From the NCBI RefSeq assembly GCF_014839805.1, contig NC_051120.1:9734001-9798000 (forward strand): a stretch of DNA of 64,000 nucleotides, in the 5' to 3' direction. The notes under the pieces were generated by a model. The model ran no database searches, was not told where the DNA came from, and saw only the letters and a program-made list of their open reading frames with translations. Numbering within the stretch: position 1 is the stretch's first letter; the number at the start of each line of letters is the position of its first letter. The position numbers and the translations under genes were made by a program. Positions 38,590-49,316 of the stretch are shown here, in pieces. The stretch is from Manduca sexta. Its lineage: Eukaryota; Arthropoda; Insecta; Lepidoptera; Sphingidae.

Positions 38590-40075
38590 TAATTATACGA
38601 ATACCCAAAACACATTTAAAATAACCCAAATACCTTTACAAATTGACAAAACAACTCCATCATCTTAATTATTTCCACAAAACATAACATTTGAAAGCAG
38701 AACTCGAATGCCACTGTTGTTAATTGCCGAAAAACGTTTGTCGGGCCCACACGGAATCCGCGTAAACTGCGTAATTGTCTATCACAATTAGGGCAAATGA
38801 GAGTCTTAGAAGTGACGCCGTGTGCGGTAGACGTTATGATTATTGTAATACGTGTTCTGATGCGGTTGTTTTGGTTTGGATGGTTTACATTGCTGCGTTT
38901 GAATTTTTAATAAATTTTTGAATAGGATATTTAGAGCAGGGTCAGGCAGCTCTATAGAGCAGGGTCGTGAAGCAGCGTTACTATAGTAAACCAGTTATTT
39001 TTAAATGATTCCAGTCCATTCGAGCATGTTTTAAAAAGTATTGTTTGATTTCTATATAAATCATCCTTCGAATGTTAATTATCCCGAGTCCGTATGTTAA
39101 TTATCCGGAGTTTGCGAAGACTCAAGGACATTGCTTTTAGAAGTGGGACAAAATTGGTTATAGCTCGTATTGGATGATCTAATAATTTCTATATTCAATA
39201 AATAATAGTTCGATAAACCCACGCCTGTAATGTCAATGTAGTAAACGGCAAGAAAAAAACCTGAACACTAACGTATATTTTTCAAAAATCTTACAACAAC
39301 TTAGATTTTTGCCCCAACGCTCCAAACGGGACATCATAGGTGAAACTATATTAATAGCCCAATCTTTTTAAAAACATTTTATTCACCTTATTAAGTTATT
39401 TTAGATACCTATTTATAAAAAATCAGGACCTGGCCTGTTTCAGAGCTTACATGCCTAAACATTAATCTATCATCACTGCCCTCTTGTTAACTCAAAATCA
39501 TAATTAGACAAGCAATGTAAAGCATCCATATTGAAAAAAATTTAAGGATTTAAAATAACAGAGTCCTGAGTCAGATGATTGATAGGCACTCGAGCGACGG
39601 GTGCAAGCGCTGTAATATCGAATTAAAACCTTCAGCCATTGTATTAAGGACGTATACGATGACGTCACTTGTCTATGGCTGGTGCGTATTCAGGAATTTA
39701 CGAATTAACTTGTGCTTATCTTTGACATTTGAGTACTTTGTGGTTAATGCACTATGTGCAGTGATGGAATGAAGTAGTGTGGAAGAGAGATTTAATAATA
39801 ACACCAGCGGTATATTATATACTGCTCACTACTGACCACGGAGCTCCTTCCTCTTCAAAGAGTTTATGCCATAGTCCCACATTGGTCTGGTAAGAATTGA
39901 CAGGTTCAAAGCGAGATATAATAGCTAAAATTGTGATTCTCTTAATGCAACAGCTGGTAACTAAATTTAAAACTCTAGATTTTTTAATGATTTCTTACAT
40001 TTTTATGAATGTTAAAAATTGAAATAAAACTATTTTACGGATTGTATAGTTCAGTGCATTAATATTAGTCCCCCC
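38590..40075. other. Non-coding, nothing certain
   Basis: A GC-richer patch at about 38,700-38,880 (cgggcccacacggaatccgc, tctatcacaattagggc) has no frame and could be regulatory. Small duplications occur at 38,935-38,970 (agagcagggtc) and 39,074-39,110 (gttaattatcc). Confidence 0.35.
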
Positions 40076-40175
40076 TCCCCCCTTGACCACGAAGGCTAGT
40101 TTTCGAAACGTCGGGAGAAAATAATTCTTAATTTAAATAACCGACATAGAATCCATACAATACTTTTATTTCAAT
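40076..40175 (+). repeat. Dispersed repeat with cgaaacgtcg motif
   Basis: ttgaccacgaaggctagttt followed by tcgaaacgtcgggagaaaat, then a segment about a cgacatagaatccatac. Same order as at 60,535; likely the end of a retroelement of undetermined class. Confidence 0.5.
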
Positions 40176-41264
40176 GTCTAAATTTCTTATTCAGTATGGA
40201 TGTATTATAAAGCGATGTTATCTGCGATATCTTTCATGTCACCATCACTTTTAATACGCTCATGAAAATGACGATCAACAATTTGTAACTCAATAGTCTG
40301 TTTAATTAAGGCAGCTTGTCTATTGTATGCTCTGCCTAATAACGGCTGTAGGCAATACATCGTAACAGTAGGATAGGCGGATTATAAGGGTATATTGGTC
40401 GCTATGCAGTTTGGTGCACCATGTGTCCATTAGCGAGATGAAACCGATCATTCTTCCGTCAACATGTGATGTCACTTTACGATGTAGGAAATAAATGATT
40501 ATATTTAATATTATTTGAGAAAATCTTTCAAACGTTCCTTAGTGTAATTAAGTATTGGAAATAGTTTTAGTGCTTTTGTAATTTTTTTGAATTTTATTTT
40601 ATTGTTATTGTTGTCATTAGTATTTTTTAATTTAAAGTTAGATTATATTGTTTGATGTAAGTGTTTTGGCCAAGTGCTGTAAACTTTCATTCAATTTATA
40701 AATAAATAAAATAATTAAAATTGATGTTTCTCCCAAAATTCCCTTAATTGCATACCTGTGCACAGTATGGGGTTGGTGAACAATTCCTTTACGTTTTGAC
40801 ATGTCCCCGATTTAGATTGAGATAAGATGGGTCTCTGCCGGCCCCGTAAACCAACCCGCTTTATTACATGTGTCTTTTATATTTTATATCATATGACACT
40901 CAAGAGGAGTGCTTTGTAAACGCCGCACTTGCGGCTTCGGATGTAAGTATCTATTATTCTTACCTTCATCTTCTGATCTTATTCTTTTTGGCCAAGCACC
41001 CACAATTTTTCCAGCACTTTGAGTGCTTTTGTTTTGTGAAAACTTACTATATAAGTCACTTTATGTAAAACCCCGGGCAGTTTGTTATATAATGTCGCTT
41101 AAAATGAAATTTGTAGGTTTATATCTCTTGAAATAAAATTATTTTTATTTCAAGATAACTATGACTCGATTCTCGTGATGGGTGAACTTTTACTTATATA
41201 CTCACAGGTTTGTACGGAACCATCGGTGCACGAGTCTCACTCGAACTTGACCGGTTTTTTTACG

Positions 41265-41345
41265 TTATAATTTCCTCCCGACATTTCGAAGACTGTAGCC
41301 TTCATGGTCACGGGACGGATAGTTCATTTCAGTGTCTAACATTCG
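41265..41345 (-). repeat. Dispersed repeat with cgaaacgtcg-type motif, inverted
   Basis: cgacatttcgaagactgtag and ccttcatggtcacggg match the reverse of the module at 60,535 and 40,080. Confidence 0.5.
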
Positions 41346-42097
41346 CGTAAACATAAGAAATCATTATATGGAATCTAATATTAATACAATGTATGATTGT
41401 GTATAATAAGAATTACCTAGCGCTCTATCTTTAGAGATCAATTTCAGGCAGATGGCAGATCGTAAGGAGGAAGAAAATACCTCTGGCACGAACTATCCTT
41501 AGCAAACAAGGTAAATGCACAAATAAAGCATATTTTTGTTCAAATATTTACCACCCAAGTTTTTAAGGTAAAAGCATTAAATTAAATTTATTCACATTAA
41601 ATATTATCGTTCTTATTCAAAGATTTTGCTTAGAACATTTTGCATGTCATCCTGTTTTTTATCTCTCAAACCCGTGGCAGTAAACAATAACTCCTAACAA
41701 TTTTTATAGGTTTTATTGAGTCTGTCAACCCCTCTGCGGTCGGCGCTATCGCCGTTTGCTACAATGTTGCCATTGCAATTCGAATCAATTTTCGAATGCC
41801 GGCGCGTACGATCGATCTTTTAAAAACTTATGTTTTAAATGTTGCGGTCAAATTAACAGACATTTTTTATTAGTAATGTTTTTAATTGGTATAAAAATCT
41901 TTTTTTTTTGTTTATTTCTTGGAGTAATTCCGAAGTCGAGGGTGGGCCGTGAGATGAAAGAAAAAATGTATACACAACTATTTATACAGTAGTAGCCTAG
42001 GCCTTTCATATGTGAGTGTCCGCCTGGGTAAGTACCATCGCAATGTCTATTTCTGCCGCCAAGCAACGTCGTGTAGTCATTGTTGTGTTCCAGTTTG

Positions 42098-42282
42098 AAT
42101 GACATTGTAGCCAGTGTAACTACTGGACATAATGAGACTTAACATCTCACGCTTTAGTATGGCGAGCGCAGTGGAATACCAAACAATATTTGTATTTCAA
42201 GGTAATGGGTGGTGTTTTTACTGTTTATGGGCGGTCGTATCGCTTACCATCAGGCGAACGGCAAGCTCGTCTCGTCATTCAC
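42098..42282 (-). mobile_element. MITE-like family D, inverted copy
   Basis: Runs from gaatgacattgtagccagtg to gcaagctcgtctcgtcattc and carries cgcttaccatcaggcgaacg. With the copy at 58.95 kb it defines the family boundaries. Confidence 0.65.
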
Positions 42283-42289
42283 AGCAATA

Positions 42290-43300
42290 AAAAATACCTA
42301 ACTACAAGTGATCAATCATTGAACTCATTCATCTAGTCATCCTGGCATTAATTCCATGAAAACAACGCTTCAAACTAACTCCAGGCCGTTCATAAAAATT
42401 GGCGAATAATAAGTATCGAAACAGTAATATCTTTCCTTTCATGGCTCATCCTTTTTGCATCGCCACGCCCATGTTTCATTTAATTATCATAACCATAATT
42501 CATTTTAGGAAATAATGAGAAATGGAAGGCACTCCAACATTCATGTGTAGGAGGGCTCTTCAAATCGTCTGTTCGAACTTCAAAAGGAAGGAAGGAAAGA
42601 AGGAAGGAACCTACATATTACCGACATAAAACTCAATAATGGAGGGTTGAATGACCTATATATTAACGGTCCCTATTAAAAGTCAAAAAGAGACTTCAAA
42701 AACAAATTAAGTTAGAATATTTCATTGTGTAAAATCTTTGGCCTAAACTGAGTATCGATCAAAATACCTAAATCACTGTGCAAAGGCCATCCCTAGACCA
42801 ATGCGACTGACCCGACCGAATTTAACTCCAACATCAATCCGAAATCATTCACTCACTTCCCGTTCCGCGTTTGAATTCCGCAAATCTTGTACAATCTCGT
42901 GACAAGCGTCGACATCGACACGAGACGCGGACAAATCAGTCTAATAAGGCCGTTTCTACCCAATTATGGACATTTAAGGCAATCCTTTTAGTAAACTAAT
43001 GGTTTAGAACGAGGAATTATTATGTTGTTACTGATTAGGTGAGAAAGTTACACTTTTGAAATATTTAGTACCTTCTTTGTTTTACAATTATAAAAATTAA
43101 GGTTCTTAGATATTCTCAAATTAATTGATTAGAGAGAGAGACACAAAACCAGTAAATTTAAGAACATAAATTTAAAATTAGAACAGTTTATTCGAAATAA
43201 ATCGAAGGAGTAGGTGGAACGGCAGCATCCAGCTGAATGTGAGGTGCCGTTGCTGGTATTTGATATTTTTTTATTTTAAGTAATCATAAGAAACATGTAA
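42290..43300. other. Non-coding, nothing certain
   Basis: Holds a (GGAA)n-like run at 42,580-42,608 and a CG-richer patch at 42,835-42,960 without a frame. Confidence 0.4.
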
Positions 43301-43301
43301 A

Positions 43302-43628
43302 ATATAATAATAATAATATCAGCCCTGTATTATATACTGTCCCACTGTTAGGCATGGGCCTCCTCTACTACTGACAGGGGATAGGCCTTAGTCCGCCACG
43401 CTGGCCTAGTGCGGATTGGTAGACACACACCATCGAAATTCCTATAGATACTTCTCAGGTATACAGGTTTCCTCACGATGTTTTCCTTCACCTTTACAGC
43501 AAGCGATAATTCAGAAAGAACACAGACATCATTTTTAGAAAAGTCAGAGGTGTGTGCCCTTGGGTTACGAACCTGCGGACATTCATTTCGGCAGTCCGTT
43601 CCACAAACAACTATGCTATCGCCACTTT
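43302..43628 (-). mobile_element. SINE family A, inverted full-length copy
   Basis: Read on the minus strand it starts gtggcgatagcatagttg, carries the family body, and ends in a (TAT)n tail at the left (43,302-43,312). It is diverged from the consensus at several sites, so it is older than the 52.99-kb copy. Confidence 0.75.
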
Positions 43629-44264
43629 TATAAGAAGAAAAAGCTTTTGTAAGAAACATACTACTACTAAAATACGTATTTATATATAGACGTCCGTATT
43701 ATTTTCTTCTGTGTTTTAACGCAATAAATATATCTTTCAAGGAGAGAATTTTATCAGCTTTCAATTGAAGTGCCTCTGTTTTGTGATTATCTCTACGTGT
43801 TCGGGGACGCGCAGGGCCAAATCTCGTTGGGCGCCCCGTCGCGCCGCGTCCGCCATGCAGACGGAGGATAAAGCAATAAATATCGTGATAAATAGGCGTA
43901 CCATCGCTTAAATTAATTCTGGACAAAGTTGGATGAAACAGTGCTAAAGGGGTACCGGAGATTTTCTTTGTAGATCTTTTAGATTTGTTACCGAGACCCG
44001 TAACATTGTGCCTTTGTCTCTATCCATGGACATGAGATATCCACTTACCAATAGTAATGGTAGTGTACAGTAGTGGACTATATGCCAGCGTAGGAACTAA
44101 TAAACAACGTTTCCATGGATCATGTTATATGAAATTAACTGTTGCACAAAAAATCTTATCTACATTAAGATTTAATGTAGAAATCCGATCATACGGACTT
44201 TGGCAGAATCCAAACAAATGTTTTTGCAGAAATATTTAGTTTGTGTCGGTAAGGTATTCGAATC

Positions 44265-44327
44265 TGTAACCTCATTTTACTACTGAGTCAGTACTCATTA
44301 CTAACTCAGTAGTAAAATGAGGTCACA
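44265..44327. repeat. Strong hairpin, 24-bp stem with 15-nt loop
   Basis: Arms 44265-44288 and 44304-44327 are complementary with a single mismatch (acctcattttactactgagt and its complement). No reading frame or listed element covers it. It could be a tiny MITE or a folded RNA. Confidence 0.75.
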
Positions 44328-45235
44328 GAGTAAAATGAGTTTGGAGAATCTGAAGAGAGAAGAACCTGGACAAGATTAGATTTGTAGAGATTCATTAGTT
44401 TTACCATGTTTAAGTGGAAAGACTTTTCCAAATATCCCAAAACCCTTGTAAGGACGCACTAAACAAAATCCCATAAAGCCCAGACACGTGGTAACCCTAG
44501 TGTTAAACAACCAAACTCCCACAAAACAAACGCTATTGAAATAAATATTTAATCATTTATTAAGTTATTGCTTTCCGTATTGTCTGCGTACTGAACCCTT
44601 TGAGATATGACATCCGGCTCGAAGGACCACGGGCGTTTTATCTATTGAGCTCTATTGTTACTAACGCCTTTGGTATTTTATCTGTTTAGGAAATAGGTAA
44701 TTTAATATTTACCTTCTTCAGTTCTTAGTTGACTTTAACAATGTAGTGTTGTGGTTCCTAAATATCGCACTCTTAATAAAATAATGACCTATTTCAAGAT
44801 TGTTCATTTGTGACATTCGTCGAAAAACAAATTTTTGTTTGCTACCTTTTTTGAAGTTGCTATAAAATTGAGCTTATTAAAGATAGGTGAATAATGAAAC
44901 CTATAGTATGAAAAAAAAGCTGTCTGCATCTATTGACTAAGATTTAAAAATTATGTGTAAGCACAAACAATTTTTATGCATATAACTGCATGTGAATTAT
45001 GTTATCGTTTAATGTTATGCCAAATAAAGTTTTTTATTATTATTTATTATTTAAATGATCTAACCAACTCGCCTACCTTGCGTCCATCCAACGCGGTCCT
45101 CGCCGGTACATCATCTCCATTTAAGAAGTTTGCTATCCCATGCTATCAGTTCTACGACCTATATGGTATATCCTCTACCGCTTTAATTTATTAATCCTTT
45201 GGGCTACATTGCTGTTAACATTAGCAGTTTATACA

Positions 45236-45447
45236 TCTATAGATATTATAAAACAAAGTCCCTTTTTCTGTCTGACTGTATGTTATCGATTTTCTCAAAA
45301 TCTACTGAACGGATTTTTATGAAATTTGGTATGGAAAAGCTTTACGACCCTGGGAAGGTTATAGGCTACTATCTATCCCGGGAAAAAAAGCGGGACTTTT
45401 ATCCCGGAAAACTTCTTCACGCGGGCGAAGCCGCGAGCAAAAGCTAG
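45236..45447 (+). mobile_element. Non-autonomous Helitron, 212 bp
   Basis: Starts tctatagatattataaaaca after A and ends gcgagcaaaagctag before T. A GC-rich inverted stretch (cgcgggcgaagccgcg) sits just before the end as the 3' hairpin. Near-identical in layout to 61,774-61,983. Confidence 0.82.
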
Positions 45448-46381
45448 TTTAATATAATTAAAAAAAACTCATTACGTTGTAGAACAATTAACAGCATACC
45501 TACAATATTATTTTTTATTCTGGGATGACAAAATTGACTGCTCTGCACCTAATGGTAAGCGTAATGCTGTCCAGATAAAGTATGGAATGGCAACAGATGG
45601 CTATCGCATGCCATTTGACACAATCATGCTGGTCTGCCAAAATGCTTCTTTACGCTAAGGCGGAAGGCCCCAGGATTATAGGAAGGAGGAAACACGCGCT
45701 GACAAATTATTCCAATTCTATAAAGCTTGATGATGCGGCTAAGAAGAGTTGGCTAACTATGGGTTTGGGCCGAGATAGTTTCAACCATAAAGCTATGACT
45801 TCGCATGCTAACACGTGGTTCTGCTGAGTACTACAAACTAACCCGGACTTTTTAATTACTGTTTATTATGGTATTCCAATTTTAACAAATACTGACGTTG
45901 CATTAAATACCCATATTATGATGAATGTCTTGGAAGAGCTTTGTGCGAATACCGATCAATATTGTATCTTCTAAGCAATAAGCAAGTATTGTCATGTAAC
46001 TGACTTGTCTTTTTGAGAATAAAAATTTCTTTAAACCCATTCCTTACTTCTTTGTCTACTAACCCTAAATAGTACTAGGCAAGCGTGGTCGTATTTCAGT
46101 TCTATGACAGTGGTTCTATACCTTTCAAGCAGTGCCAAGACGCAGTGTTTACCGTATCAGGTTAAAAATAAATAACGTGTAAATAAATCCGTAGATTGTA
46201 AAGTTGAAAATAAGTTAAATTTTAAGTAAACAGAATGCTTTATGAAACAAATAGTAATCATAACTTATAACGTAAAATTCTACCAAAAATAATCCTCTAG
46301 GCTAGTAATAAAACTTTCAACCTAAAACACAACCCAAGATGATACCCAACAATATTAATAAAAAAACTCCAACTAAATACA

Positions 46382-46387
46382 TTTATT
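46382..46387 (-). other. Poly(A) signal of the HSD17B10-like gene
   Basis: AATAAA on the minus strand (TTTATT on the plus strand) lies 31 nt beyond the TAG stop at 46418-46420. It is the nearest canonical signal downstream of the stop. The functional assignment is inferred from position. Confidence 0.6.
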
Positions 46388-46417
46388 AACAGTCTTATTA
46401 TATCTTCACTAACTAAT

Positions 46418-48659
46418 CTACAAGGGGAACCATCTCTGCGCACCGTCCAACCTTATCACTTCACCGTTCAACATTGGGTTCTCTACTATACTTGTTACTA
46501 AATGTGCATACTCTTCTGGCTTGCCAAACCTCGACGGGAAGGGCGTCATCCGTTTTATAAAGTCTTTAATTTTATCTGGTAAATATGCTATTAAAGGTGT
46601 GTCGAAGATTCCTGGAACAATTAAGGTGATTAAATATTTCGTGTTAATTCTCTTTAATTACTGGTGGTAGGATATATTTTATATCCCGAATACCACCACC
46701 GTACCCCCGCTATAGTGGCCCACGTAGTACATATGTCGACTACCGAATTCTGGGATCAGAATGTGTGTATACGGTACCAAAAATCCCGCATAATTGTGTC
46801 GACTGTCGAGGGGTAATCATCTCTCGTCAGTCGACATTTTTTTGAACCTCACTCCATTCTAACCATCAGGTGCAGTGAGCTCACTTTGCGAGCCAGAATA
46901 AAAAAAAAACAATTCACGCCCTAATTGTGATGGCCGGTTTTAACTTTAAAACATAGATTTACGAGAGGGGTCTATACTTTACTATGAAGTCATAATTCCA
47001 AACAGTTTGTGAACTATTAGAGATGTAGTGAATATGCAGCCAATATAGTTGTCTTTTCTAACAAGAGATAATATGTGCAATGCACTTTGTATCTTTTACA
47101 GAATAGTCATTTTTATGCAGTTATTTTATATACCGTCTACACTATAACTATAATTTAGAGTTGAGTAGACAATAATAAACACACCTGGTGCTATAGTAAC
47201 TACTCTGATCCCTTGAGGCGCTAAATCCCTTGCGATAGGTAACGTCATTCCAATAATGGCAGCAGTGGAGGCCGCATACGCCGCCTGGCCGATATCGCCC
47301 TCATACGCTATTGTGGATGCGGTGTTTATTATGACTCCTCTCTGGCCGTTACTGTCCGGATTATTTTTGCCAAGCATGCCTGCTGCTAGACGTATTGTGT
47401 TAAATGTGCCTATTGTGTTTACCTGTAAGCAATATATTAAAGGGTTTTTACCATGTAATTAGCACTAAATATTTTTTTATAGCTATGAATGACGAGACGA
47501 TTTTGCCGTTCGCCTAATGGTAAACGATACAACAACTGGAAGTGACTGTTTATTTTGCATTTTATGTGTCATTTTTTATAATTGATACTGTATTTATCAG
47601 TGGTATGTTAGTTAGTTAGTTAGTTATGTGGTTTTATGTTACTGTAAAATTTAGTATATTTAGTTTATTGTATTATATATGCGTGTCATAAACAAGTTTC
47701 CGCTAGCCGTTTGGCCCATGTAGAATTAGGTTTGGCACACATAATAAAAAAAGGCAGTATTTTCTTCCTCTTCTTCTATAACAAATCAAAATTGATTTAG
47801 AGGCAGATAGTTACTTTGTTATTCATAATATAAGTAAGGCTATTATAGTAAATGAAATCGAAGCTGTTATTTGAGTTTAGACCATCAAATTAAGCTGACC
47901 TTTATAACATCAGCGAAGTCCTTCAAAATTGAAGGTTGGTCTTTATTAAAGTTGTATACTTGATGTACAATTGATTGTCCAGCACAATTGACCAGTATGT
48001 CCAGTTTACCAAACTTCTCTTTTGCTGTGTTGAGAGCTTTTTTTACATCATCTTCAGATGTTATCTGAAATGTAGGATTTTCATCTTTAGTTATTATATT
48101 AGAATTAAAACATGATTCTAAAGACCATAATTATAGTAGGATAAAAGTAAACTATATATAGTAGTCAACCTCTAACTTTTATCACGCTTATAGCATCTAT
48201 GCAAAAAATCATTATGTTTCTGCAATGGAAGAAGAAATCAACAAATGAGTATGACTTTCTGCTTATAAGTATTCTAGACTTCCGCATTAAAATAATAGTT
48301 TCCGATATAGTAACTTACACTATTAAATATAAAAAATTAGAAACTAATGTTTTTCAGATGATATTCTCAATTTGAATGATAGTAAGCAAAGAAGTGACCT
48401 TTTTATTCTAACGATTTATGACTTATGACCTCTTAATTCACCTGCCCATTATTTTATAATTAAAATAAAAAAAAAATAAGCTTACACAACCAGGAGAGAC
48501 AACAACAGATTTCCCTAATTGTTTGGCCAGTTCTTGTGCTCTTGTGGCTTGAATATCAAGTACGACGACACTCCCTCCATTTTTTACAAATCTTTCTACT
48601 GTTGCTCGGCCTAATCCTGAGGCTCCACCGGTTACCAAACTCACCATTCCCTGAGACAA
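46418..48659 (-). CDS. HSD17B10: HSD17B10-type short-chain dehydrogenase (3-hydroxyacyl-CoA dehydrogenase type 2), four exons
   Basis: Exons on the minus strand are 48659-48486, 48064-47900, 47422-47185 and 46611-46418. The phases join cleanly and give 256 residues, the usual family length. In this family the enzyme is mitochondrial, oxidises short-chain 3-hydroxyacyl-CoAs and steroids with NAD, and is also a subunit of mitochondrial RNase P. Visible signatures are the cofactor loop TGGASGLG (residues 9-16), an Asp after beta-2 (VVVLD, about residue 35), NCAG in exon 2, INTAS with the catalytic Ser, and QAAY with the catalytic Tyr in exon 3. The residue four after Tyr, normally the catalytic Lys of YxxxK, is Thr (YAAST). 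The Asp that follows beta-3 in relatives (…DVTSE) is Cys at the exon 1/2 junction. The C-terminal part ([16 protein letters not shown]) is typical. The gene is therefore intact but may be a divergent paralogue with altered or no dehydrogenase activity. Its start faces that of TMEM169. Confidence 0.9.
46612..47184 (-). other. HSD17B10-like gene intron 3, with inserted element
   Basis: Contains an inverted-orientation family C copy (46,672-46,900) and otherwise AT-rich sequence. The donor follows GCACCAG and the acceptor is ttccag. Confidence 0.7.
46672..46900 (-). mobile_element. MITE-like family C, copy in HSD17B10-like intron 3
   Basis: The reverse form of the 35.24-kb copy: ggatatattttatatcccg, gtcgactgtcgaggggtaat and the end accatcaggtgcagtgagct. 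Several internal substitutions show it is old. Confidence 0.7.
47490..47545 (+). mobile_element. Family D fragment in HSD17B10-like intron 2
   Basis: gaatgacgagacgattttgc followed by cctaatggtaaacgatac aligns with the first 50 bp of family D. The rest is missing. A short (TTAG)n run lies nearby at 47,611-47,628. Confidence 0.5.
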
Positions 48660-49316
48660 ATAATGTATAGGTTATACTCGAAAACTAGTGATAATTAAAT
48701 GAAACACATACTTCCAATACTCTTATAATATTAATATACCTTTAACATTTTCGTGGTTAATTATGTTTTATGATTTAGGTCAGTTTTAATAAATATTTTC
48801 TGAAATTCAAATATAACCCCAAATAACAATTGCAACTGTCAAACGACACACGTTCCAATTCAGGTACTACTACTTTTGTAAAAAAAATTATATGCATGAT
48901 ATTAAAAAAATGCTTGATGATAATCAGTTACTCCCTATTAAAATTAGCAATTTGACCATATTTACAAAATTTGAGTTTTATAGAAATAGATATTTGTCTA
49001 GCTATACATTTTCTGTAGATATACAGTTAATATTTTAACTCGTGCGATAAAATTCGATTTTAGCACGTGTGCCTCAAAAATGCCGGTTTAATAACCAAGA
49101 AAAATATATTTATCTCGTTCTTACTCGCTTCAAATTGGTTCAATTTACGTCCGCGTTCGATCATTCAACTCTTCACCTAGTTCTTCTTTATTTAATCGCG
49201 TAGCCAAATAATGGCAGACGTTTTGTTGTGTTTGTTATGCGGCTGATTGTAAGATAAATTATACAGTTTTTACGTGAAAGTTGTGAAATATTGTGATTTG
49301 TATAGTCCTAGCCAGA
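48660..49316. promoter_or_regulatory. Divergent intergenic region between HSD17B10-like gene and TMEM169
   Basis: The two start codons face away from each other across 657 bp, so the region must hold both promoters. I see no convincing TATA box at a fitting distance. The right third (about 49,090-49,260) is richer in CpG than its surroundings and is the likeliest core promoter area for TMEM169. No repeat family recognised elsewhere in the window interrupts it. Confidence 0.5.

Noticed and set aside
45199..45447. 82-codon frame
   Set aside because: It lies across a non-autonomous Helitron and ends at the element's terminus.
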